DNA of 13,553 bases from Lysobacter_K sp038248955 (GCA_038248955.1 JBBRWW010000076.1:1-13553), one strand, 5' to 3'. Shown: positions 5,510 to 12,793, numbered from the stretch's first letter. The notes: generated by a model from the letters alone, not told the origin. Numbers and translations are program-made.

Positions 5510-6724
5510 TCAGCGCTTCAGCCGCTCGAATCCAAACAACGCCTTCAGCGGATGTGCCTTGCGCTCGATTCGGGCGCGCAGCAGGCCTGCGCCGATCATG
5601 CTGTAGGTGATGCCGTTGCCGCCGTAGGCCATCGCGAACAACACGCGGTTGCCGTGCTGCGGATGCGGGCCGAAGAACGGCAGCCCGTCGTCCGTTTCGG
5701 CGAAGGTGCCGGCCCAGGCGAAGGCCGGCGTCAGTTCCAGCCCCGGCATCGCCTTGGCGACGCGCTTGACCAGGGTGCGCGCCTTCTTGTCAACGCGCCG
5801 GTCGCGCCGCGCGGGGATGTCGATGCTGTCGTCCTCGCCGCCCACCAGCAGACGGCCATCGCCGGTGCTGCGAAGGTAGAGGTAGGGCCGGGCGGATTCC
5901 CACACCATCGTGCCGGCCAGCGACTGGAGCTGGTGGGTCTCGAGCGGATCGGTGATGAACGCATAGCTGCTGCGGTTGCGCGCCACGCGCTTGTCCAGCC
6001 AGTGCTGGGACGCGTAGCCGGCGGCGATCACCACGTGGCCGGCGCGCACGGTCACGCCGTCGGCGGTGCGCAGGGTGACGCCGCGCGACGTGGCCTGGAT
6101 GTCCTCCACCTGCGTGCGGTCATACACGCCCGCCCCGTTGCGCTGCAGGCGCGCCATCAGACGGTAGGTCATCCGGTACGGGTCCACGCGCGCGGCGACG
6201 CGGCTGAGGATCGCGCCGGGGGCATCGATGCCGTAGTCCGCGCGCAGCGCGTCCGCCTCCACCCAGTCCACGTCCAGCCCGTGCTGGCGACGGGCCGCCA
6301 GTTCGGCCTGCAACGTGCGAATGTGACCGCGCTTGCTGGCGTAGTACAGGCTGTGCATGCGCGCGAAATCGACGTCCCGCAGGTCGCGCGCGATGTCCTC
6401 CAGCATCGGGATGGCTGCGGCGCACGCGAGGTACGCGCGGGCCGCATCGGCCTCGCCGTACTTCTTTGCCATATCGGTCATGTGGGTGTCGATTTCGTAC
6501 TGCAGCAGCGCGGTGCTGGCCGCCGAGCTTCCCCATCCAATGTCGCGTTGCTCGAGGACCACGACCTCATGTCCGTGGCCGGCGAGTTCGTTGGCGATCA
6601 GGGCGGCGGTGATGCCGCCGCCGACGACGGCGACATCGCACCGCAGGCCGCCCTGCAGCCGCGGAAAGGCATGCATGAGGCCATTCTTGATGGCCCAGAA
6701 GGGGTAGCCGCTTTTCAGGTCCAT
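5510..6724 (-). CDS. FAD-dependent oxidoreductase, DAO (glycine/D-amino-acid oxidase) family (404 aa)
   Basis: The frame is open to 6958, but family members begin near MDLKSGYPFWAIKNGL, so I use the ATG at 6724; no strong ribosome site is visible. The Rossmann FAD motif is VAVVGGGITAALIANELA (residues 31-48, last Gly of GxGxxG replaced by Ala), ending at the ribose-binding E58 in VVVLEQRD. Next comes SSAASTALLQYE, typical of the family. The middle substrate domain contains SRVAARVDPYRMTYRLM. The C-terminus has WAGTFAETDDGLPFFG and FAMAYGGNGITYS, the second FAD-contacting segment. Such enzymes oxidise amines or amino acids (glycine, sarcosine, gamma-glutamylputrescine) to imines and peroxide; the substrate here cannot be told from sequence. 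There is no secretion signal, so it should be cytoplasmic. Palindromes flank the gene on both sides (copies D and E). Confidence 0.9.
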   Translation of the reverse strand: MDLKSGYPFWAIKNGLMHAFPRLQGGLRCDVAVVGGGITAALIANELAGHGHEVVVLEQRDIGWGSSAASTALLQYEIDTHMTDMAKKYGEADAARAYLACAAAIPMLEDIARDLRDVDFARMHSLYYASKRGHIRTLQAELAARRQHGLDVDWVEADALRADYGIDAPGAILSRVAARVDPYRMTYRLMARLQRNGAGVYDRTQVEDIQATSRGVTLRTADGVTVRAGHVVIAAGYASQHWLDKRVARNRSSYAFITDPLETHQLQSLAGTMVWESARPYLYLRSTGDGRLLVGGEDDSIDIPARRDRRVDKKARTLVKRVAKAMPGLELTPAFAWAGTFAETDDGLPFFGPHPQHGNRVLFAMAYGGNGITYSMIGAGLLRARIERKAHPLKALFGFERLKR

Positions 6725-7106
6725 CGAGACGATGCGTGCACCGGAAGGACAGTCTAGGTACCACGAGCCGGCGTGGAATGGCGGTGAGGACACATGGGCA
6801 AGGTGTCGACATCGCGGTTCGCCGTAAACGGCAAAAAAGCACTCGGCAAAATGATCCTGACGGCTTTTCCGTATCGCGTTTCCGTACCCGGTTTGCAGCC
6901 CCGGTGCCTGCGTGAAAGCCTCGGCAGGCGGTGGGGAAGCCGCGTCGTTGCGCCGCACGCACAGGCAGCGGGGATGGACCGAGACGTTTCGAGCGGCGCG
7001 CGACGCCGCTGGTCGGGTTGGCGTGCCGCGCCGGAAACGGGGTCAGGTTTATTTATGGATTAAATGAACCCGACCCCGTGTGCTGCTTGGGGCCAGTGCT
7101 GCGGCC
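6725..7106 (-). other. Intergenic region upstream of the FAD oxidoreductase
   Basis: No gene is supported in these 382 bases. They contain palindrome copy E (7033-7080) and a short GCCG/CGGC hairpin next to an A run at about 6824-6841, which has the wrong polarity for a minus-strand terminator. A promoter for the oxidoreductase should lie here, but none is clear by eye. Confidence 0.6.
7033..7080. repeat. GGGGTCAGGTT palindrome, copy E (near-perfect)
   Basis: CGGGGTCAGGTTTATTT (7038-7054) pairs with AAATGAACCCGACCCCG (7062-7078) over 17 bases, with one A/C mismatch and one G-T wobble around a seven-base loop. The flank GGAAA before the left arm is shared with copy F. On the minus strand it starts about 27 bases after the stop of the 49-aa gene. 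Confidence 0.92.
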
Positions 7107-7256
7107 CTATCGGTTGATGATCACGGGGCTGGACACATCGCTTTCAGGATCCGATGGCTTCGCCTGGCGCTGCGCTTCCGCAGACTGTTCCTGCGCCGGG
7201 TTGTCGGGTTCGTTCGTGAGCTGTTCTTCGCGCTCGTCGGGTTGCTTGCTGCTCAT
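7107..7256 (-). CDS. Small polar, probably disordered protein (49 aa)
   Basis: The ATG at 7256 follows AGGAG at six bases. The open frame extends 12 residues upstream, but the ribosome site fixes the inner start. The product (MSSKQPDEREEQLTNEPDNP through SDVSSPVIINR) is made almost entirely of Glu, Gln, Asp, Pro, Ser, Asn, Lys and Arg, with one short hydrophobic patch at the end (VIIN). It has no membrane segment or signal peptide and I do not recognise a family. It is on the same strand as the TIR-TPR gene and 177 bases downstream of it; palindrome copy E follows. It could be a stress-type disordered protein, but no function can be inferred. Confidence 0.6.
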   Translation of the reverse strand: MSSKQPDEREEQLTNEPDNPAQEQSAEAQRQAKPSDPESDVSSPVIINR

Positions 7257-7433
7257 GGGGGGCTCCTGGCGGTTGCGACGCGCGGGGACCACGCCCGGCC
7301 GTCGCGTCGCGGTGCGACCGAGGTCCCGAGCCTACTCCCTAACGGACTCAATATCAGCAGTGCGTCACAGTTTGCGGGCGGCGCACGCACCGCAACGGTG
7401 CCTGGCCCGGCCTGCGCGGTGCCATGGCAGCCT

Positions 7434-9596
7434 TCAATCGCCGAAGGACGCCTCAGCCGTCGACTTCGCCGGGCCGGGCAGGGGGGCAACGGCGGGCGGG
7501 GAATTGATGCCGTGCCGCTTCAACGTGGCGGACAGTTCCGGGTCGCGGTAGCCCGTGCGCCACAGGCGGGGCAGCAGGGCCAGCGCGTCGGTCCGGCGCC
7601 CGAGGGCCAACAGTGACTCGACCTGGAGCGCCAGCAGGCGTGGATCCTCCCGACCCGTCGACTGCGCGCGCGTCGTGCTCAGGCTGTGTTCGCGCAGCGC
7701 CTGCGCGGCAGCGGCGTCGTCGCTGACGGTCGCCAGCACCAGGCGTGCGCGCGTGGTGGCGAGCACGGTGGCGCGATCGTCCGGCTGCTTCTGCAGCAGG
7801 GGTTCCAGGATCGCCAATGCTTGCCTGGCCTGGTCCTTTGCGCGTGCTTGGCGGCTGCGGTCGCGTGCCTGCGCGGCCTGCTCCGCCTGCTCGATCCGCG
7901 CTTCGGCCAACTCGCGCACCCAGCCGGGGTTGTCCGGACTCTGGCCGACCAACGCGGCCAGGTCGTGGATGCCCTTGCGGGACAGTGCGGCCGCTTCAAC
8001 CTCGTTACCGGTGGTCCTGAGCAGGCGCGCGAGCTGGGTCGCGTATAGGCCGCGGTCCTCCTGGAATGCGGTGCTGCCCGATTCGAGCGCGACCAGGCGT
8101 TCGGCTCCGGCGAGCGATTGTCGCAGCTGGCTGATGCCCGCATCGATGTGGCCACCCAGCGCCAGCGTGCGGCCCAGGGCGGCACGCGACCACACCAGTC
8201 GCTCGGCCTGGACGTTGTCGCCCGGGTCGTCCGCGGCCAGTTGGCGTTGGATATCGACGTCCTTGCGGTATTCGTCGATGGCAACGGCGAGCTCGCCGTG
8301 CAGCAGGGCCATCTTGGCCAGGTTGTTGTGTGCCAGCCCCAGTTGCGCGGCCCAGTTGCGGTTTTCCGGATCGGTCGCGACCAGCTCGCGGACATGCCCG
8401 AGCATGTCCTGGTAATGTGCGCGCGCTTGGCCGAGCTGGCCGCGCGCTTCAAGCACGTGGCCGATGTTGTTGTCGAGCGTGGACAGCTGGAGCATCAGCC
8501 GGGGATCGGTGGGCGCCAGCGCTCGGGTTCGGCGCAGGACCGTCTGGGCGGCTTCGAAGCGCGCCTGCGCTTTCGGCAGCTCGCCCTGGTACCAGTGCGC
8601 CGTGCCGATGTACATGAGGGAGTCGGCATGCGCGAGCTGCCGGTCGACGTCGCCGGGGGCCGTCGCGGCCAGCCGCGCGGCCAGGGTCTCGGCCGCCCGG
8701 TAGCTGTCCAGCGCATCGGGTAGGTGCCCTTGGTCCATGCGGACGTTGCCGATCTTGACCAGTGCCTGGGCGCGCTGCTCGAGTGACTGGTCGGTGAGGT
8801 CGGTCGCGGGGATGCTTTTGAAATAAGCCATCGCCTGGTTGTTGACCGACTCCAGGATGTCCAGCCGCGACACCTGCGCCAGCTTTTCGTTGAGGTCGCC
8901 GAGCATGAAGCCGACCAGGGCCTCGGCCTGCTTTTGCCGCCGTTGGGCAGCATCGCGGGCGACCATGGCCTGGAACGCGAGCAAAGACGTGGTGACTGCC
9001 ACCAGCAGCGCGAGCGCGGCGACGGCGAGCAGGCGCCGGTGTCGTCGCGCCGCCTCGCGCTGCCGAAGGCGATCCAGCTCGACGCCCAGCAGGCCGGCGA
9101 GCAGCTTGACCCGCGCCAGCGCCTTGCCATCCTTGCCGGGGCGTACATCGGCGGCGAGCGGCTCGATGGGCTGCGTTGCCATCGTCTCGTGGCCGGAGTC
9201 GATGCCAAGCAGCGCCGGCGCGAAGCATTCCTGGTCGTCGCCGGCATGCGGTTCGCCCGCGACGATCAGGCAAAAGATCCGGTCCGCGCGGCCGGTTCGC
9301 TTGAAATGCTGGATTTCCTGGTTGACCCAGGTCGAGTGCGCAGACGCAGGCGAGCAGACCACGATCAGCGCCTCGGACTGCACGAGCGCGGCCTCGATCG
9401 TCGGACCGAGTTCGCCTGCGCTTGCCAGGTCTTCGCGGTCGCGGAAGACCGGCGACAGTCTGTCGGGCAGTCGTCCGAACGCACCGGCGGCGCCGCGCAG
9501 GCGTGCCGGAACCCGGTATCCCTCCAGGCTCCGATGCAGCCAGCTGGCCCAGCGCGCGTCCTTGTGGCTGTAGCTGATGAACGCCCGGTAACGCAT
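7434..9596 (-). CDS. TIR-transmembrane-TPR protein (720 aa)
   Basis: I chose MRYRAFISYSHKD at 9596, with GGGGAAGA just upstream; an upstream extension to 9707 lacks family character. Residues 1-115 are a bacterial TIR domain: FISYSHKD, then PVFRDREDLASAGEL (50-64), then CSPASAHSTWVNQEIQHF with W90 and E94, where E94 is in the position of the catalytic glutamate of NAD-cleaving TIRs. A basic stretch (HRR) precedes one membrane helix at about 188-210. Next is FMLGDLNEKLAQVSRLDILE (230-249), a linker I associate with bacterial TPR proteins carrying TIR, kinase or cyclase N-termini. About 270-690 is a TPR-like helical array (YRAAETLAARLA, ARAHYQDMLGHVRELVATDP, and others). I infer a cytoplasmic TIR anchored to the inner membrane with periplasmic TPRs, a sensor-effector layout. 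Whether it cleaves NAD or only scaffolds is unknown. Confidence 0.9.
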   Translation of the reverse strand: MRYRAFISYSHKDARWASWLHRSLEGYRVPARLRGAAGAFGRLPDRLSPVFRDREDLASAGELGPTIEAALVQSEALIVVCSPASAHSTWVNQEIQHFKRTGRADRIFCLIVAGEPHAGDDQECFAPALLGIDSGHETMATQPIEPLAADVRPGKDGKALARVKLLAGLLGVELDRLRQREAARRHRRLLAVAALALLVAVTTSLLAFQAMVARDAAQRRQKQAEALVGFMLGDLNEKLAQVSRLDILESVNNQAMAYFKSIPATDLTDQSLEQRAQALVKIGNVRMDQGHLPDALDSYRAAETLAARLAATAPGDVDRQLAHADSLMYIGTAHWYQGELPKAQARFEAAQTVLRRTRALAPTDPRLMLQLSTLDNNIGHVLEARGQLGQARAHYQDMLGHVRELVATDPENRNWAAQLGLAHNNLAKMALLHGELAVAIDEYRKDVDIQRQLAADDPGDNVQAERLVWSRAALGRTLALGGHIDAGISQLRQSLAGAERLVALESGSTAFQEDRGLYATQLARLLRTTGNEVEAAALSRKGIHDLAALVGQSPDNPGWVRELAEARIEQAEQAAQARDRSRQARAKDQARQALAILEPLLQKQPDDRATVLATTRARLVLATVSDDAAAAQALREHSLSTTRAQSTGREDPRLLALQVESLLALGRRTDALALLPRLWRTGYRDPELSATLKRHGINSPPAVAPLPGPAKSTAEASFGD

Positions 9597-9917
9597 CTGT
9601 TCTTCCCCGGCGTAAGCGCACGATCCAGCGCCGACTCTAGCGGCATTTGCTTGTGCGGGCTCGAAAAAAGTGGGACAAGAGGGCCGAACGGGGTCGCGAT
9701 GGGGCATGCGTCACCGAGTTCCAGGGTGCGCACGATGCGCGGGCATGTTCCATCCGGCGCGGCGCGGCGGGAAGCACCGGCGGCCGGACCCGGGCAGGTC
9801 GCATGTCGAATGCGGGGCCTGCGCGTTGCCAGCGACTCCGGCGCGCATCCACCCGGCCAGCTCGCCGTAGACCCGGGTCACCCATCGCGATTTCCCATCC
9901 CACCACCGGAGACACCC
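9597..9917. other. Divergent intergenic region between the TIR-TPR and two-helix membrane genes
   Basis: No gene is supported in these 321 bases; open frames here are extensions or antisense frames. Promoters for both divergent genes should lie here. I see GC-rich dyads such as CCGGCGGCCGG near 9776 but no clear -35/-10 pair, and no copy of the palindrome family. Confidence 0.5.
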
Positions 9918-10304
9918 ATGGCTCCCGAATCCACGATCAGCGTCTCCACTGCCAATGTCATCTCGATGATCAACGCAACCGCGTTGCCCGTCGGTATCCT
10001 CGCCGTAGGCTTCACACTGGTCGGTGTCATTGGGGTGTGGCGCGCCGGAAAGGAGGGCGCACCTGCGTTCTTCCGCATGATCGAACGCCTGCAGGTTCTG
10101 CAGCTGCTCACCGTGATGCTGGTGATCGCATCGGCCACGGTGTTGGCGATGCTGGGATTGCTGAACTCCAACGGCATCACCGGCATCCTCAGTGGCGTGG
10201 CCGGTTACGTGCTTGGGGGCTTGAACCGCGCGGCGTCTTTGCCGGCAAAGCCGGGGTCAACCGGGCAAACGGCAGGGCGCAATTCGGAAGGGGATCATTC
10301 CTGA
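9918..10304 (+). CDS. Small two-helix membrane protein of unknown function (128 aa)
   Basis: The ATG at 9918 has GGAG six bases upstream (9908-9911). The product begins with a polar segment (MAPESTISVSTANVISMINA), then helix 1 (about 24-42, PVGILAVGFTLVGVIGVW), a charged loop (RAGKEGAPAFFRMIERL), helix 2 (about 61-80, LQLLTVMLVIASATVLAMLG), then NSNGITGILSGVAGYVLGG and a polar tail. The Gly-rich ILSGVAGYVLGG could form a third, short or re-entrant hydrophobic segment. I do not recognise the family. It is divergent from the TIR-TPR gene across 321 bases, so a shared regulatory region is possible. Small membrane proteins of this shape can be pore-forming effectors or partners, but nothing in the sequence proves that here. 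Confidence 0.72.
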   Translation: MAPESTISVSTANVISMINATALPVGILAVGFTLVGVIGVWRAGKEGAPAFFRMIERLQVLQLLTVMLVIASATVLAMLGLLNSNGITGILSGVAGYVLGGLNRAASLPAKPGSTGQTAGRNSEGDHS

Positions 10305-10389
10305 CACCGACAATCCCTGGCACGAGATTGAAACGGGAGCCGTTGAAAAAGCGGTCGGGTTGAGGTGGCCCGATTCCACGGACAGGTCA

Positions 10390-10623
10390 TCAAGATACGG
10401 CTCCGGGTTCTGGATCGTCCCGCTCCGCTTGCACCGGTGGCGAGCGCTTACCTGATCCGGCCAATGCGTGGCCGCCGTGGACGTGCAACGCATCGCGCCA
10501 CGTGTACCGATGGTTACTCGCCACGCCCGGCCCCGCTGCGACCGGCGTCACGGGCTTGTCGCTGCGTTCCAGCAACCGCACGGGCGCCCGCTTGAATTTC
10601 GCCGTGAACCGCTGCGGCTGCAT
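10390..10623 (-). pseudogene. IS3-family transposase OrfA remnant
   Basis: The 77-residue frame starts MQPQRFTAKFKRAPVRLLER, the characteristic opening of IS3-group OrfA (HTH_Tnp_1), with GGAGG (10634-10630) six bases upstream. It continues DKPVTPVA, TWRDALHVHGGHAL and GSGKRSPP, matching the helix-turn-helix and the following WRDAL/HG/GSGKR region. The usual RELGV turn is degraded to AGPGV. After about residue 64 the resemblance stops: the leucine-zipper segment and the whole of OrfB are missing, so it cannot transpose. No inverted repeat pair or target duplication could be identified. It lies between the membrane-protein gene and the terminator of the exported-protein gene. Confidence 0.75.
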
Positions 10624-10710
10624 TCAACACCTCCGGGGTTGTCTCCATCTCCAGGTGTCTGTGGAACGCGGGTCCCTTCAATCCGACACTTTTTCGGCGG
10701 CGGCCAGATA

Positions 10711-10735
10711 GAAAGAAGGCGGCCGAGGCCGCCTT
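10711..10735 (-). terminator. Rho-independent terminator for the exported His/Lys/Gly-rich protein
   Basis: AAGGCGGCC (10716-10724) and GGCCGCCTT (10727-10735) pair perfectly over nine bases around a two-base loop. On the minus strand it is followed by CTTTCT and lies about 20 bases beyond the stop at 10756. Confidence 0.85.
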
Positions 10736-10755
10736 CCCGGTGTCACTCGGGTGAC

Positions 10756-11433
10756 TTATCCGCCCTTTCCGTGCCCGTGGCCCTTGCCTTTCTCCTGTGC
10801 CTTGCCCGTCGTCTTGGCCTTGGTCTTGGCCTCAGCGCTGCCTCCATCGGCCTTGCCATGGCCACTCGAATGCATCGGCGCTGCCACATGCCCGCTCTTG
10901 CCCGGCTTCATTTCATGAGGCATCGCCTTGCCGTGGCCAGGGCCATGCTTCGACCAGTCGACGTGCACGTCGCGGTCGATCACCACCGGGTAACCCCAGC
11001 GGTCGTAGGTGGAAACGGTGCCGCGCTTGAGCTCGTGGAAAGCCTTCGAGCCGGGCTTGATACCCATGCGCTTGGCCATGACACCCCAGCCCTGTCCAGG
11101 ATTGCGGTCGTACTCACTCACGATCTCGGCGCACGGTCGGTGTAGCGCATGGGCGATGGCGCAGGCGTAGTAGACATCTGCCGGGGCCCAGCGGCGCACG
11201 GTCAGCAATTCAGTGACGTACGGTCGCGGCGCGCCATAGTTGGTGCTGAGTTCGTTGATGAACGGGTCGCGATAGCGGGTTCCGTAATCGTTGATCTCCC
11301 CCAGGCGGTTGTCGACCCAGACATCGCCGGTACGGACGTTGTAACCCAAGGTCTGGGCCTGGACGGCGCCGCCGACGGCGGACAACGCGAGGCAGACGGC
11401 AAGTGCGAGAGTAGGAGGGCTGCGCATGGACAT
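10756..11433 (-). CDS. Exported protein with His/Lys/Gly-rich C-terminal tail (225 aa)
   Basis: AAGGA seven bases upstream supports the ATG at 11433. A Sec signal peptide is clear: MSMRSPP, then LALAVCLALSAVGG, with likely cleavage after A26 (AVQA/QTLG). Cys14 lies in LAVC, a poor lipobox, so lipidation is unlikely. The mature part has a conserved-looking domain (about 30-150) with VWVDNRLGEINDYGTRYRD, VTELLTVRRWAPADVYYACA and GQGWGVMAKRMGIKPGS; Cys91 and Cys101 could form a disulfide. Residues about 160-225 form a tail rich in His, Gly, Lys and Ala (GHGK and KTKAKTTGK repeats, ending GHGHGKGG), probably disordered and able to bind metal or polyanions. I know of similar uncharacterised exported proteins in this family of bacteria but cannot assign a function. 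A clean terminator follows. Confidence 0.8.
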   Translation of the reverse strand: MSMRSPPTLALAVCLALSAVGGAVQAQTLGYNVRTGDVWVDNRLGEINDYGTRYRDPFINELSTNYGAPRPYVTELLTVRRWAPADVYYACAIAHALHRPCAEIVSEYDRNPGQGWGVMAKRMGIKPGSKAFHELKRGTVSTYDRWGYPVVIDRDVHVDWSKHGPGHGKAMPHEMKPGKSGHVAAPMHSSGHGKADGGSAEAKTKAKTTGKAQEKGKGHGHGKGG

Positions 11434-11551
11434 GCTTGTTTCCTTCGGTGCGGTGACTGGTGCGTGCAGTTTGCGCAGCACCGATGAACATGACGTCACG
11501 TCGAGGGCATGCGTGTCGCGTCACCGGTTCTGCCGTTCAGCCCCTGCATCC

Positions 11552-11640
11552 AAAGGGCGGGGTCACGTTCGCAGGCGGAAACGGGGTCAGGTTCATTTGA
11601 TTGATAAACAAACCTGACCCCTTTTGTTGACCCTTTTGCT
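11552..11640. repeat. GGGGTCAGGTT palindrome, copy F, with an adjoining half copy
   Basis: GGGGTCAGGTT (11583-11593) and AACCTGACCCC (11611-11621) are a perfect 11-base inverted repeat around a 17-base loop containing CATTTGATTGATAAACA. The left flank CGGAAAC matches copy E. The right flank TTTTGTTGACCCTTTTG resembles the tandem units after copy A. Just before it, GGCGGGGTCACGTTCGCAGG (11557-11576) looks like a worn left arm. It lies between the stop of the PHB depolymerase gene (11648) and the start of the exported-protein gene (11433), both on the minus strand. Confidence 0.92.
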
Positions 11641-11647
11641 CCCAGCG

Positions 11648-12793
11648 TCAGAGATTCGTCGTCGGTCCGTTGACGCCTGCGTAGCCACTGGCACAGCCGG
11701 TGGTGCAGGTGGTGGTGAGCATGTTGCGCACGATCACGCCGGTATTGGCCAGCGAACGGAAATGGCCGACGCCCTGACTGCTGTCGCCGCCGCCGGCGTT
11801 GACCGGCATGCCGTCTTTCCAGTTCCAGTCGTAGCTGTAGGCACTGCTGCCTAAGCCGACGCCGACCTGCGCAACGACATTGCTGCGGGCATTGAACAAC
11901 GCGCCGCTGGGACAGGTCCCGGCGTAGCTGGTGGTGAAGCAGTGCACCTGGTCGTGCAGGCCTGCCGTGATCGTGTAGAACTGGATCGCAGTCCAGCTGG
12001 CGGGCAGGGTGCGCATCGAGCCCGAGCCGCTCCCGGTCCAGCGGTTGTAGCCGTAATAAAGCGCGCCGCTGCTCGGATACAAGCCGAAGGTGTAGTAGTC
12101 ATAGGGGTACACGTAGGCCTCGGCGTTGCAGGTTTGCGCGAGCGAGTTCTGGTAGCCGGTGTACAGGCAGGTCTGCAGGCCGCGGATGCCACCGCCAATG
12201 TTGATGAAGCGCCGCACGCTGCCCTGGTAGCCCTTGTACTTGATCATGGCCAGCGCCATCGAGCTGCCCAGCGAATGCGCGACGATGTCCACCTGCGACT
12301 TGCCGGTGTAGGCCTTGACCTTGTCGATGTAGGCCTTGAGCAGGTTGTAGGTATAGGGCTCGTGGTAGTTGATCTGCGGGTTGGCGCGCTCGTCGGCGGA
12401 CAGATAGGTGACGCCGAACAGTTCGCAGTCGTTGTAACCGGCTGCCTTGAGTTCGTCGTAGGGCGAGCGCGAGGGGGTGGCATAGCCCGATACCGCGCCG
12501 GGTGGCATGTCGAAGCTGATGGCGCTGTCGCCATTGCCGTGGATGAAGATCACCGGGGTTTTCGAGGCGCTGCAGGTGCCGCCGCCGAACCCGCCGTAGC
12601 CGACGCCGGGATTGAAGCCGCCCGCATACTGGGACTGCGTCCCCTGGCAGGTGTAGCCATTATTGGCACCGCAATCGAGCGCTGCAGCGGTGCCAGACCA
12701 GAACGCGGCCACCGCGAGGCAGGTCGCGGCGGTACGGCGGATCTTGCGTTGCAAGGTTTGGAGGCGGGAAACAACGAGCGGATCGCGTGTCAT
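11648..12793 (-). CDS. phaZ7: Secreted PhaZ7-like poly(3-hydroxybutyrate) depolymerase (381 aa)
   Basis: The ATG at 12793 follows GGGAGG at seven bases. Residues 1-38 are a signal peptide (hydrophobic TCLAVAAFWSGTAAA), with likely cleavage before LDCGANNG. The mature protein follows the extracellular PhaZ7 of Paucimonas lemoignei closely, as I recall that sequence: QYAGGFNPGVGYGGFGGG (55-72), TPVIFIHGNGDSAISFDMPP (79-98), KVKAYTGKSQVDIVAHSLG (158-176), GGIRGLQTC and GVGHFRS. The alpha/beta-hydrolase triad can be placed at Ser174 (AHSLG), Asp281 (GLHDQV) and His344 (GVGHF). PhaZ7 hydrolyses amorphous (native-type) short-chain polyhydroxybutyrate outside the cell and lacks the separate lipase-box, linker and substrate-binding domain arrangement of the crystalline-PHB enzymes, as here. 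Length is normal and there are no breaks. Other lipase-class esters are possible substrates. Confidence 0.9.
   Translation of the reverse strand: MTRDPLVVSRLQTLQRKIRRTAATCLAVAAFWSGTAAALDCGANNGYTCQGTQSQYAGGFNPGVGYGGFGGGTCSASKTPVIFIHGNGDSAISFDMPPGAVSGYATPSRSPYDELKAAGYNDCELFGVTYLSADERANPQINYHEPYTYNLLKAYIDKVKAYTGKSQVDIVAHSLGSSMALAMIKYKGYQGSVRRFINIGGGIRGLQTCLYTGYQNSLAQTCNAEAYVYPYDYYTFGLYPSSGALYYGYNRWTGSGSGSMRTLPASWTAIQFYTITAGLHDQVHCFTTSYAGTCPSGALFNARSNVVAQVGVGLGSSAYSYDWNWKDGMPVNAGGGDSSQGVGHFRSLANTGVIVRNMLTTTCTTGCASGYAGVNGPTTNL

Noticed and set aside
5423..6757. 444-residue open frame on the plus strand
   Set aside because: It is the mirror of the FAD oxidoreductase, which has a complete Rossmann fold motif and family-wide similarity. 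The plus frame is rich in Arg, Ala, Val and His with no recognisable domain.
6823..6841. GCCG/CGGC hairpin next to an A run as a terminator
   Set aside because: Read on the minus strand, the T run precedes the stem, and no plus-strand gene ends nearby.
8449..9621. 390-residue minus-strand frame overlapping the TIR-TPR gene
   Set aside because: It is an out-of-frame shadow of the TIR-TPR gene, made mostly of Arg, Gly, Pro and Ala.
8934..9917. N-terminal extension of the small membrane protein to a 456-residue product
   Set aside because: The upstream part is antisense to the TIR domain and has no coding character. A good ribosome site precedes the ATG at 9918.
1313..11640. The spaced palindromes as a CRISPR array
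   Set aside because: Spacing is 0.6-4.5 kb with genes between, copies are degenerate, and no cas gene is present.
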